22,763 nucleotides of DNA, from the NCBI GenBank assembly GCA_017550775.1, contig JAFZOA010000575.1, forward strand, positions 1 through 22,763, written 5' to 3'. The notes beneath the pieces were generated by a model. It searched no databases. It worked only from the letters and a program-made list of their open reading frames with translations, and had not been told where the DNA came from. The number at the start of each line of letters is the position of its first letter. The stretch's first letter is position 1. The position numbers and the translations under genes are program-made. Origin of the DNA: Ruminiclostridium sp. (lineage in GTDB: Bacteria > Bacillota_A > Clostridia > Oscillospirales > Ruminococcaceae). Shown piece by piece: positions 15,228 to 22,483 of this stretch.

Positions 15228-15276
15228 TTTCTCACTCACTTTATTACGGACGATTATACAGACAGCAACGGATATT

Positions 15277-15305
15277 ATTATAACATATTATCCCCCTGTT
15301 GTCAA
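15277..15305 (-). promoter_or_regulatory. Consensus sigma-A promoter for the metal transporter genes
   Basis: On the minus strand TTGACA (15300-15305) and TATAAT (15277-15282) are perfect and 17 bp apart. Transcription should start near 15270. An imperfect AT-rich inverted repeat (15271-15292; GATA and TATC ends, 8 of 11 pairs) covers the -10 and could be a metal-regulator site, but AT-rich DNA gives such repeats easily. Confidence 0.88.
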
Positions 15306-15324
15306 ACAAATCGTAAAACAGATC

Positions 15325-15348
15325 TCTCCCCGCCTTCCGGCAGGGAGA
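15325..15348 (-). terminator. Terminator-like hairpin after the PP2C phosphatase gene
   Basis: On the minus strand TCTCCCTGCC, a GGAA tetraloop and GGCGGGGAGA form a 10-bp stem with one mismatch. ATCTGTTTT follows, so it likely ends the phosphatase transcript just before the transporter promoter. Confidence 0.6.
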
Positions 15349-15368
15349 ACAAAACAGACTTTAGGTTT

Positions 15369-16919
15369 TCATTTCCCGATATATCTGATCGCAAGCATCG
15401 TAAGATCGTCGAACTGCACCGCGTCGCCGACGAACTCCTCCGAGGCTTTTTTTACATATCCGAGAAGCTCCTGAAGAGAGCTGTCCGGAGCAGAGTTCAG
15501 CGCTTCGAGCATTCTTTCGTTCCCGAACAGCTCCAGAGCGTTGTTGGTGGACTCCGGAACGCCGTCGGTGTAGACGAAGAGCGTGTCACCCTTCTCGAAC
15601 AAAAGCTCATAGTTCCTGTACTTTACTCCCGCCATAGCACCTATGGAAAGCCCGTGCTTATCCTTTATCATCTCAAAGCTTCCGTTAGCTTTCTTAAGTA
15701 CCGGGTATTCGTGACCGGCGTTGCAGCAGGTCATCTTACCGGTGCTTATTTCAAGTATGCCGAGCCACACGGTAACGAACATGAAGTCCGCATCATACCC
15801 GCACACGCGTTCGTTTACTGCGCCGAGTATGTCCGCGGGAGTGCCGCCAAAGGTCGCGTAGGTGTTTATGAGCATCTTTGATGCCATCATGAAAAGCGCC
15901 GCCGGTACGCCCTTGCCGGAAACATCGGCTATAACCAGCCCGAGGTGATCCTCGTCGATAAGGAAGAAATCGTAGAAATCTCCGCCGACCTCCTTCGCGG
16001 GATCCATTGAGGCATAAAGCTCAAACTCCTTGCGTTCCGGGTACGGAGGGAATGTTCTCGGGAGTATGCCGGTCTGGATGCCCGTCGCCATAGATAGCTC
16101 CTTCTCGGTGGAAGCGAGCGTTTTTTCCCGCTCTGCGAACAGGACTCCGAATATAAGCACGATAGAAACGAGCATAGCGGCAAACTCGGTGGTTATACCG
16201 AATTTGTACCCGGTGATAAGCTGATTTGCCACGGGGATGACCACAAATGAAGCGGTGATGATACGTTCACGGGGGGAAACTTTAGATATTATCAGACCGA
16301 TGACTATAAAAACAAGACCTATAGCAAGATACGTCTGACTGAACAAGAACAACGGTTCTCTCTGATAGACCCCATTCTCGTCTATTCTGAAATAAAACGG
16401 GACAAACAGATTTATGATACAGCAGAAGAGCGTCGGGATATACAGGATATTCATTATCATATTGGCTATGTTCATGAAGTGTCCTTCGAGATCGAGAGCG
16501 GTGAACGCGTACCTCCAGAAGTAGAACAGAAGCGCCGCTGTGCTTGTGTAGTTCATGACGTTTGCCAATAGATTTATCACTCTTAGCGGCTGTTCTCCCT
16601 GGACCATCCAGCAGCAAACGTCCGAGAACAACACAGTGCTCGTCATAGTTATCAGGAGCACGAAGGTTCTTGTGTGTTCGCTTCCCTCTTTGTCCTGTAT
16701 ACAGCTGTAAAGCAGGACGGTACACACCGCCATGCTTACCAGATCGGCACCGATGCTGAACGTATGCTCGTTATCCATACCGGCAAATCCTTTTACCCGG
16801 CATAACACTATTGCCGCAGAGGTCATCACTATCGACAGGACAAAGCACGCCGGCATTATCCATTTCTGCTTTTGCAGCATCGTTCTGAGCTTTGAAGCAT
16901 ATCCCACTGGTCCTGTCAT
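15369..16919 (-). CDS. Membrane PP2C-type serine/threonine phosphatase (RsbU/SpoIIE-like)
   Basis: A 516-residue protein. The N-terminal half has about eight hydrophobic helices (20-262) forming an unclassified membrane sensor. After a short helical linker (AEREKTLASTEKELSMATGI), the PPM phosphatase domain contains the expected metal motifs: EVGGDFYDFF (310-319), VIADVSGKGVPAALFM (329-344), CNAGHEYP (399-406), FVYTDGVPES and the terminal QFDDLTMLAIRY. Proteins of this class dephosphorylate anti-anti-sigma factors or related STAS partners; none is encoded nearby, so the target is unknown. The start is not certain: GGAG abuts the first ATG with no spacing, and GTG four codons later has better spacing. 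Confidence 0.9.
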   Translation of the reverse strand: MTGPVGYASKLRTMLQKQKWIMPACFVLSIVMTSAAIVLCRVKGFAGMDNEHTFSIGADLVSMAVCTVLLYSCIQDKEGSEHTRTFVLLITMTSTVLFSDVCCWMVQGEQPLRVINLLANVMNYTSTAALLFYFWRYAFTALDLEGHFMNIANMIMNILYIPTLFCCIINLFVPFYFRIDENGVYQREPLFLFSQTYLAIGLVFIVIGLIISKVSPRERIITASFVVIPVANQLITGYKFGITTEFAAMLVSIVLIFGVLFAEREKTLASTEKELSMATGIQTGILPRTFPPYPERKEFELYASMDPAKEVGGDFYDFFLIDEDHLGLVIADVSGKGVPAALFMMASKMLINTYATFGGTPADILGAVNERVCGYDADFMFVTVWLGILEISTGKMTCCNAGHEYPVLKKANGSFEMIKDKHGLSIGAMAGVKYRNYELLFEKGDTLFVYTDGVPESTNNALELFGNERMLEALNSAPDSSLQELLGYVKKASEEFVGDAVQFDDLTMLAIRYIGK

Positions 16920-16999
16920 CTCCTTTTCAGAGGTTTGATCCCGACTTTCCGAAGCGTGCCGAATGAGCCGGACGGAAAGCTGTGCGGACGTACATATCC

Positions 17000-17035
17000 C
17001 TGTACAGTATTATACCATACAGTACCTTATACTGT
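17000..17035. promoter_or_regulatory. Operator-like repeats over the PP2C phosphatase promoter
   Basis: ACAGTA occurs at 17004-17009 and 17019-17024, and its complement TACTGT at 17030-17035. The last two form a 6-5-6 inverted repeat (17019-17035) covering the -35 and spacer, and CTGTACAG (17000-17007) is an 8-bp palindrome at the transcription start. This spacing suggests a dimeric repressor site. The cognate regulator is unknown. Confidence 0.5.
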
Positions 17036-17038
17036 CAA
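17009..17038 (-). promoter_or_regulatory. Sigma-A promoter for the PP2C phosphatase gene
   Basis: On the minus strand TTGACA (17033-17038) and TATAAT (17009-17014) are both perfect with an 18-bp spacer. The leader would be about 83 bases and contains 7-bp inverted arms CTTTCCG/CGGAAAG (16945-16951, 16973-16979). The rest of the gap up to 17192 shows no confident promoter for the rightward VTC gene. Confidence 0.8.
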
Positions 17039-17192
17039 GCTTTTGCGTGGACCCGGCTTTGCGGCGTCTCACTTCCGCGATTACACAAAAAAAACACATT
17101 GCTGTCACAATAAACTTTAGTATGGATTAATGCACCCGTTGTATCATATAGCTGTAGAAACGAAAAGGACAAACTGGAGGCGATATCCGAAG

Positions 17193-17864
17193 ATGGATCT
17201 CAGACATGAATGGAAGCATGAGATAAACCTGTCCGACATGACCGCGATACGACAACGGCTCAGAGCGGTCGCTTATCCGGACTCTCACGCCGTTGACGGG
17301 AAATACTTCATACGAAGCCTGTACTTCGACGACCTGTACGACACGGCGCTCAGGGAGAAGATAGCCGGCGTCAACAGGCGCGAAAAATTCCGCATACGGT
17401 ATTACAACCGCGATAAAACGCTTATCCACCTGGAAAAGAAGAGCAAGTTCAACGGGCTCGGCAGCAAAGCAAGCGCGGTGCTCACCGAACAGCAGGCGCT
17501 CGACATCACAAACGGCGATATCGACGAGCTCGGAAAGTCTGAGCAGCCGCTTCTGCGGGAGCTGTACTCGAAAATGCGGTACGGCGGTCTCAGGCCAAAG
17601 ACCATAGTTGACTATACGCGGGAACCGTTCATCTTCCCGGCGGGCAACGTCCGGGTAACGCTCGATTACGACATACGCACGGGACTTGCCTGCACCGACT
17701 TTCTGAACACGGAATGTGTGACCATACCGGCGGCGAACTCGCCGATAATACTCGAAGTCAAGTGGGACGCGTACCTTCCCGACATTATAAAGGACGCAGT
17801 ACAGCTCGAAGGGCGGCACACATCCTCCTTCTCAAAATATGAAGCCTGTCGCCTGTACGGCTGA
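17193..17864 (+). CDS. VTC-domain polyphosphate polymerase-like protein
   Basis: A 223-residue protein consisting of a single VTC/CYTH-type tunnel domain. Family members polymerise polyphosphate from ATP; bacterial stand-alone versions are less studied. Basic and acidic tunnel motifs appear in order: RHEWKHEINL (4-13), YFIRSLYFDD (38-47), REKFRIRYYNRD (63-74), IHLEKKSKFNG (78-88), YTREPF (141-146), VRVTLDYDIRTG (153-164), ILEVKW (186-191) and SSFSKYEACR (211-220). The start at 17193 has GGAGG 12 bases upstream; a longer frame from 17130 adds unconserved residues. It is the first gene of the VTC-DUF4956-CotH set, a known recurrent arrangement in Gram-positives. Confidence 0.92.
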   Translation: MDLRHEWKHEINLSDMTAIRQRLRAVAYPDSHAVDGKYFIRSLYFDDLYDTALREKIAGVNRREKFRIRYYNRDKTLIHLEKKSKFNGLGSKASAVLTEQQALDITNGDIDELGKSEQPLLRELYSKMRYGGLRPKTIVDYTREPFIFPAGNVRVTLDYDIRTGLACTDFLNTECVTIPAANSPIILEVKWDAYLPDIIKDAVQLEGRHTSSFSKYEACRLYG

Positions 17865-17889
17865 GCGGCGGTGTAAACCATGCGGTGAT

Positions 17890-17920
17890 CGTATCTGAAC
17901 CGACTTGACGAAAAGATACG
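17890..17920. repeat. Inverted repeat in the gap between VTC and DUF4956 genes
   Basis: CGTATCT (17890-17896) and AGATACG (17914-17920) are perfect 7-bp arms around a 17-base loop that contains TTGACG. No matching -10 follows at normal spacing and there is no T-run, so promoter, operator or RNA-structure roles all remain open. Confidence 0.4.
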
Positions 17921-17970
17921 AAAAATAACAGAATGCTGTGATACAGCTATACAAAAGGAGTACTAATATT

Positions 17971-18642
17971 ATGACATTCAGCGACATTTTCAAATCAAGC
18001 TTTCTCGAAAACATTCAGAGCGTTTCCCTGCTCGACATGGGTATCGCTCTCGTTCTCGCGTTCGGCATCGGTATGTTCATCTTCTTAGTCTACAAGAAGA
18101 CATTCTCCGGAGTTATGTATTCTTCGAGCTTCGCGGTATCGCTCGTCGCAATGACGATGATAACCACAGTGGTGATACTCGCCGTTACGAGCAACGTCGT
18201 GCTCTCCCTCGGTATGGTCGGCGCGCTCTCTATCGTGCGTTTCCGTACCGCGATAAAGGAACCTCTCGATATCTGCTTCCTGTTCTGGTCGATAGCGGTC
18301 GGCATCGTCCTCGCAGCAGGAATGATACCGCTCGCGATAATCGGAAGCATCGTTATCGGTGTTATCCTCCTTGTATTCGTGAACAGGAAATCCCACAAGA
18401 ACCCGTATATCGTTGTCCTCAGATGCGAGAACAGCGCGGCGGAGAAGAGAGCTCTCGAACACCTTAAAGCACAGACAGAACGCTCTGTGATAAAGAGCAA
18501 GAGCGTCCAGAAAGGCGAGGTCGAGCTCAACATCGAGATACGTCTCAAGAACGACAATACCGACTTCGTGAACGCCCTTGCTGATCTTGACGGTGTACAC
18601 AGCGCAGTAATGGTAAGCTATAACGGCGATTATATGGGGTAA
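17971..18642 (+). CDS. DUF4956 membrane protein
   Basis: A 223-residue protein. The ATG at 17971 has AAAGGAG at good spacing; an upstream in-frame start at 17938 would bury that site. After a short amphipathic N-terminus come four hydrophobic helices (about 18-40, 47-74, 97-117 and 118-135). The conserved stretch LSLGMVGALSIVRFRTAIKE between the second and third helices is the hallmark of DUF4956. A C-terminal soluble domain of about 85 residues (VVLRCENSAAEKRALEHLKA and onward) has a ferredoxin-like alternation and is probably cytoplasmic. Function is unknown, but the gene regularly travels with VTC and CotH genes. It ends 3 bp before the cotH-type gene. Confidence 0.9.
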   Translation: MTFSDIFKSSFLENIQSVSLLDMGIALVLAFGIGMFIFLVYKKTFSGVMYSSSFAVSLVAMTMITTVVILAVTSNVVLSLGMVGALSIVRFRTAIKEPLDICFLFWSIAVGIVLAAGMIPLAIIGSIVIGVILLVFVNRKSHKNPYIVVLRCENSAAEKRALEHLKAQTERSVIKSKSVQKGEVELNIEIRLKNDNTDFVNALADLDGVHSAVMVSYNGDYMG

Positions 18643-18645
18643 GAT

Positions 18646-20973
18646 ATGTCAACAAGCAGGATCATTGACAGGATATGTATCATCGCGATAGTTCTCACTG
18701 TCGCGGTGTCCATACTTTTCTGCAACGCGGAAGCTTTCGGTATGCAGCGTGCAGAGCGGAAGGTCGGCTATGAGGACAGGCTGTTCGACAATTCGAGAGT
18801 CCACACGATCGACCTCGTTGTGGATGACTGGGAGGGCTTTCTGGAGAACTGCGAGAACGAGGAATACGTTGTATGCTCTGCCTTGATCGACGGCGAATCC
18901 TACAGGAACATCGCTCTTCGCGCAAAGGGAAACACCTCGTTAAGCTCGGTAAAGCAGTCCGGCTCCAGCCGCTACAGCTTCAAGCTTGAGTTTGACCACT
19001 ACGACAGCACCAAGACATACCACGGTCTCGACAAGCTTTGTCTCAACAACATCATACAGGACAACTCCTACATGAAGGACTACCTCGCATACACCCTCAT
19101 GCGTGAGTACGGCGCGGACGCTCCTCTTTGCAGCTATGCGTACATCACCGTGAACAACGAGGACTGGGGACTGTATCTCGCGGTGGAGGCTGTTGAGGAC
19201 TCCTTCTTACAGAGAAACTACGGCAACGACTACGGCGACCTCTACAAGCCCGACAGTCTGAGCTTCGGCGGCGGCCGCGGCAACGGCAAGGAATTCAACA
19301 TGACCGAATTCATCGCGGAAAACACCGAGGAAAGCGAAAGCTCCGACAGTATTTCCGGGGAAAACGCTGACACGACAAACTCCGACAAACAGGAAAGCGG
19401 CGGCTTCACGTTCCCGGGCGGTGACTTCTCAGGCGGCGGCTTCTCAGGGGGCGGCTTCCCCGGCGGTGACTTCTCCGGTGGGAACTTCCCCGATATGTCC
19501 GGATTCAGCATGGACAACGTTCCGGGCGACTTCACCCCTCCCTCTGATTTCGACCCGTCCTCCATGACCGGAGAAAGCTCCGAAAATGGCGACCGTGAAG
19601 GTAAAGGCGGCTTCGGAGGCTTCGGGGGCTTCGGCTTCGGCGGCATGGGCAACAGCGACGTTAAGCTGCAATACATCGACGACGACCCCGACAGCTACCC
19701 CAACATCTTCGACAGCGCCAAGACCCCCGTCTCGACGGCGGACAAGAACCGTCTTATCGGCTCCCTCAAGACCATTTCCGAGGGCGGCGACGTGACCGGA
19801 GCGGTGGATATCGACGAGGTGATACGTTACTTCGCGGTACACGTCTTCCTCTGCAACGGCGACAGCTATACAGGCATGATGGTGCATAACTACTATCTGT
19901 ACGAGGATAACGGCGAGCTTTCCATGATACCCTGGGACTATAACCTCGCCTACGGAACATTCCAGGGTTCCGACGCGACTTCCTCGGTCAACTCCCCCAT
20001 AGATACACCTGTGTCCGGCGGCATGAGCGACAGACCGATGATCGCGTGGATATTCGGGAACGAGGAATACACTCAGAAGTATCACGAGATCCTCTCACAG
20101 CTCGTGGAAAACACCGATTTCGAGGGACTTGTGAACTCGACATACGAGATGATCGCGGGTTATGTCAGCAAGGACCCCACAAAGTTCTGCACCTATGAGG
20201 ACTTTGAAAAGGGAGTGAGCGCGATCAGAGAGTTCTGCACCCTTCGAGCAGAGAGCGTGAAGGGTCAGCTCGACGGCACCATTCCTTCCACCACCTCCGG
20301 TCAGAGCGCGGACAGCTCCGCTCTTATCGACGCGTCCGGCCTTAGCGTTTCCGACATGGGCGGAATGGGCGGCGGCAACGGCGGCGGCGGTTTCGGAGGC
20401 TTCGGCGGCGGCAACGGCCGTCCCGGAAGAGACTCCGACAGCACATCGGAGAGAGGCTTCGGAAGAAGAGATCGTAAGGAAGACAGTACCTCCGACGATG
20501 CGGCTTCCTCGTCCACAGAAAGCGCGACCGAGATCAATGAAAGCTCAGGCTCCGACAGCGGCTCTGCAAAGGACTTCGACCCATCCTCTGCGGGATTCGG
20601 CGGTGGAAGTATGCCGGAAGGATTTGACCCGTCATCAGCAGGCTTCGTCGGCGGGATTATGCCGGAGGGCTTCGACCCGTCATCTGCCGGATTCGGCGGC
20701 GGGAGTATGCCGGAAGGTTTCCCGGGAGACACGGCTTCCGACAGTACGACAGAGACCGCAGACACAGAAAACAACAACAGCACAGAAAACACCGGAAGCA
20801 GCGACAAGCGTCCCTCTTCCGATACTGCCGGGAACAGACAGAGACCCGGCGTGTTCACCGGAACTGTAAACAAAGGCACAAACACCGGCAATATAATACT
20901 TCTCGCGGTATGCGGCGGGGTACTGCTTGTGGGGATCGTGTTCGCAGCGGTTTTCAGAAGGCGCAGACGCTGA
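18646..20973 (+). CDS. cotH: CotH-type extracellular kinase with Gly-rich insert and FDPSS repeats
   Basis: A 775-residue exported, membrane-anchored protein. It has an N-terminal signal/anchor helix (about 8-28), a kinase region split by an insertion, a low-complexity tail and a C-terminal helix (about 745-768) ended by R-R-R-R-R. CotH landmarks: RNIALRAKGNTS (87-98), YSFKLEFDHY (110-119), GLDKLCLNN (127-135), WGLYLAVEAVEDSFL (174-188), GDLYK (197-201), VHVFLCNGDSYTGM (398-411), HNYYLYEDNGE (414-424) and IPWDYNLAYGTF (428-439, likely metal-binding Asp431). CotH proteins phosphorylate serines on secreted or coat proteins. Residues 204-340 are a Gly/Ser/Phe-rich insertion. FDPSS appears once there and three times in the tail, suggesting self-modification or a surface-adhesive role (inferred). 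Confidence 0.9.
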   Translation: MSTSRIIDRICIIAIVLTVAVSILFCNAEAFGMQRAERKVGYEDRLFDNSRVHTIDLVVDDWEGFLENCENEEYVVCSALIDGESYRNIALRAKGNTSLSSVKQSGSSRYSFKLEFDHYDSTKTYHGLDKLCLNNIIQDNSYMKDYLAYTLMREYGADAPLCSYAYITVNNEDWGLYLAVEAVEDSFLQRNYGNDYGDLYKPDSLSFGGGRGNGKEFNMTEFIAENTEESESSDSISGENADTTNSDKQESGGFTFPGGDFSGGGFSGGGFPGGDFSGGNFPDMSGFSMDNVPGDFTPPSDFDPSSMTGESSENGDREGKGGFGGFGGFGFGGMGNSDVKLQYIDDDPDSYPNIFDSAKTPVSTADKNRLIGSLKTISEGGDVTGAVDIDEVIRYFAVHVFLCNGDSYTGMMVHNYYLYEDNGELSMIPWDYNLAYGTFQGSDATSSVNSPIDTPVSGGMSDRPMIAWIFGNEEYTQKYHEILSQLVENTDFEGLVNSTYEMIAGYVSKDPTKFCTYEDFEKGVSAIREFCTLRAESVKGQLDGTIPSTTSGQSADSSALIDASGLSVSDMGGMGGGNGGGGFGGFGGGNGRPGRDSDSTSERGFGRRDRKEDSTSDDAASSSTESATEINESSGSDSGSAKDFDPSSAGFGGGSMPEGFDPSSAGFVGGIMPEGFDPSSAGFGGGSMPEGFPGDTASDSTTETADTENNNSTENTGSSDKRPSSDTAGNRQRPGVFTGTVNKGTNTGNIILLAVCGGVLLVGIVFAAVFRRRRR
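20575..20718 (+). repeat. Three 48-bp tandem repeats in the CotH tail
   Basis: Units at 20575-20622, 20623-20670 and 20671-20718 encode FDPSSAGFGGGSMPEG; the middle copy has two changes (FVGGIMPEG). Base differences are mostly synonymous, so the peptide rather than the DNA appears selected. Confidence 0.9.
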
Positions 20974-21088
20974 CACCGATGCTGCCTGTAAATAAGCGAT
21001 CATCCCATGAAACACGGTCAGGGCATTCCGTTTAGCAGGAACAGAAAGCGCGTTTCGACAAATAATTCATATTTTTACGGTATCACTA

Positions 21089-21117
21089 TTGATTTTTAGC
21101 TCCGGATGTTATATAAT
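21089..21117 (+). promoter_or_regulatory. Probable sigma-A promoter for the zinc-ribbon gene
   Basis: TTGATT (21089-21094), 17 bp, then TATAAT (21112-21117). The -35 matches four of six consensus bases. Transcription would start near 21124, giving a short leader of about 15 bases. The preceding gap from 20974 shows no clear terminator for the CotH operon. Confidence 0.7.
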
Positions 21118-21138
21118 GGAACTAAAGGCGGTGATAAT

Positions 21139-21924
21139 ATGTTCTGTTCAAACTGCGGAGTACAACTTGACGACAATACCCGGTTCTGTCCGGAATGCGG
21201 CATTGCAACAGGAAAAGGCGAAATGGGCCTTTCGGCGATACCCGGCAACCTGCCGCAGCAGCCCCCACAGCAGCCCCCACAGCAGACAGGCGTGATACAG
21301 GGTCAGAAAGTGACCGAGAACATCTACTTCTGTCCTGACGGGTACTATCGTTGGATATACGAGTTCAGAATGATGAGCAACCCGACGATACTGTTCACGA
21401 TATGGAAGATCTTCGGTGGCATTCTCGTCGGAGTCTGGCTGTTTTCGCTTCTGCTCGCGCTGATCGACGGCGACCTTAACGGCGAATACTTCCTCGATAC
21501 CACGAAAAACATGGGGATTGTGCTGGTGGTGATGCTTGTTATCGCGTTCCTCGCGTACCTGATAGTCGCGGGAATGAACGGCTGGAAGTACATCGTTCTG
21601 TTCGAGATGAACGATCAGGGCATTACGCACACACAGATGCAAAAGCAGTTCAAGAAGGCGCAGGCTATCGGCTGGGTCACCGCTATGGCGGGACTTCTGA
21701 CCGCAAATCCGGCGATGATGGGACTCGGCATCAACACAGCGGTACAGAGCAGCATGAGCTCGGACTTCTCAAAGGTGAAGAACATCAAGGTGTACCGCGG
21801 GCGCGGTGTAATCAAGGTGAACGAGATACTGAACAAAAACCAGGTGTACGCAGACAGAGCGGATTTCGACTTTGTGCTGAACTACATCAGGGCAAGGATA
21901 CCGAACGACGCGAAGGGGAAATGA
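21139..21924 (+). CDS. Zinc-ribbon membrane protein of unknown function
   Basis: A 261-residue protein. The N-terminus MFCSNCGVQLDDNTRFCPEC is a zinc ribbon with Cys3, Cys6, Cys17 and Cys20. A Pro/Gln linker (PQQPPQQPPQQ, 39-49) made by a short repeat follows, then a polar segment (YFCPDGYYRWIYEFRMM, 63-79), two membrane helices (about 91-109 and 126-144) and a C-terminal domain (about 150-255) with beta strands and a Met/Gly-rich helix pair. Such ribbon-plus-membrane proteins are common in clostridia and uncharacterised; the C-terminal part could be PH-like, which I cannot confirm. The start at 21139 follows GGCGGTGAT. A single-gene transcript is likely. Confidence 0.8.
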   Translation: MFCSNCGVQLDDNTRFCPECGIATGKGEMGLSAIPGNLPQQPPQQPPQQTGVIQGQKVTENIYFCPDGYYRWIYEFRMMSNPTILFTIWKIFGGILVGVWLFSLLLALIDGDLNGEYFLDTTKNMGIVLVVMLVIAFLAYLIVAGMNGWKYIVLFEMNDQGITHTQMQKQFKKAQAIGWVTAMAGLLTANPAMMGLGINTAVQSSMSSDFSKVKNIKVYRGRGVIKVNEILNKNQVYADRADFDFVLNYIRARIPNDAKGK

Positions 21925-21982
21925 TGTAAGAACTCTTTGCCGCGGCTGATGTCCGAACATAGTACTATTGACATTCCTGTGT

Positions 21983-22008
21983 TCTCCCCTGTCTTCGGAC
22001 GGGGGAGA
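21983..22008 (+). terminator. UUCG-loop terminator-like hairpin after the zinc-ribbon gene
   Basis: TCTCCCCTGTC and GACGGGGGAGA form an 11-bp stem with one G-U pair, closed by the stable TTCG tetraloop and followed by TTTG. The T-run is short, but stem strength and position support termination upstream of the metal-uptake promoter. Confidence 0.7.
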
Positions 22009-22041
22009 TTTGTGCAATACACACATTCCCTCCGATAACTC

Positions 22042-22070
22042 TTGACAAAAAGGAGGATAGGTGCTATAAT
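22042..22070 (+). promoter_or_regulatory. Consensus sigma-A promoter for the metal-uptake operon
   Basis: TTGACA (22042-22047) and TATAAT (22065-22070) are both perfect with a 17-bp spacer. Transcription should begin near 22077, inside the palindrome that follows. Confidence 0.9.
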
Positions 22071-22074
22071 ACAG

Positions 22075-22095
22075 AAATGAAATTGATTTTCATTT
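22075..22095. promoter_or_regulatory. Fur/Zur-like operator over the transcription start
   Basis: The core TGAAATT-G-ATTTTCA (22078-22092) is a 7-1-7 inverted repeat, extended by AAA and TTT on either side; 9 of 10 base pairs are symmetrical. It resembles the TGATAAT-n-ATTATCA pattern of Fur-family repressors (Fur, Zur, PerR). It begins 4 bp after the -10, an ideal place for repression. Zur is favoured by the downstream genes. Confidence 0.65.
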
Positions 22096-22128
22096 TCAAA
22101 TTGACCCGAACGGAAAGGAGTGAGCCCT

Positions 22129-22422
22129 ATGATACGCGGAAAGACCGCCATAGCTATGGTGATAATACTGCTCTGCGCGGCACTTGTCGGCTCGTTCCTG
22201 TTCATCGCGTTTGGCTCGTTCCATGACTGCGACCACGACGACTGTGAGGTTTGCCGCGCTCTTGACGTGTGCATCCATTCGATACGCTGCGGCAGCGCGG
22301 TCATAGCGGCCTCGGCTGTGCTCACGGCGCTGTGCCTTATAGTAAGAGCTGCGGCTGTGTTCGGCGCACCCGTTATCCGCACGGCGACTCTCATATCACT
22401 TCGGACAGAGCTTCGTAATTAA
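22129..22422 (+). CDS. Small membrane protein with Cys/His-rich loop
   Basis: A 97-residue protein with two hydrophobic segments (about 7-28 and 56-82) around a loop reading F-H-D-C-D-H-D-D-C-E-V-C (31-42), plus Cys48, His50 and Cys54. This density of Cys, His and Asp strongly suggests metal binding, probably on the outer face of the membrane. I know of no named family. The ATG at 22129 follows AAAGGAG by 8 bases; an in-frame GTG at 22120 is inside that ribosome site. It is the first gene after a Fur/Zur-like operator and comes 61 bp before a metal-binding lipoprotein gene, so a role in zinc capture or hand-over is a reasonable inference. Confidence 0.8.
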   Translation: MIRGKTAIAMVIILLCAALVGSFLFIAFGSFHDCDHDDCEVCRALDVCIHSIRCGSAVIAASAVLTALCLIVRAAAVFGAPVIRTATLISLRTELRN

Positions 22423-22483
22423 GCGGAGTGTTTTTCGTTATACCGGAACACTCATCAAAACTTATTACGGAGGTCTTTTTATT

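Noticed and set aside
17099..17150. Possible promoter for the VTC gene
   Set aside because: TTGCTG and TATCAT are present but not at workable spacing to each other; no confident call possible.
17935..17947. GCTGT-GAT-ACAGC hairpin before the DUF4956 gene
   Set aside because: Only a 5-bp stem without a T-run; too short to support a terminator or riboswitch.
20575..20718. Possible CRISPR-like or satellite array
   Set aside because: Units are contiguous without spacers, in frame, and differ mainly at synonymous positions; this is a protein repeat.
19242..20891. Pro-rich minus-strand frames opposite the CotH gene
   Set aside because: The proline runs are the complement of Gly codons in the Gly-rich insertion and tail; no start signals.
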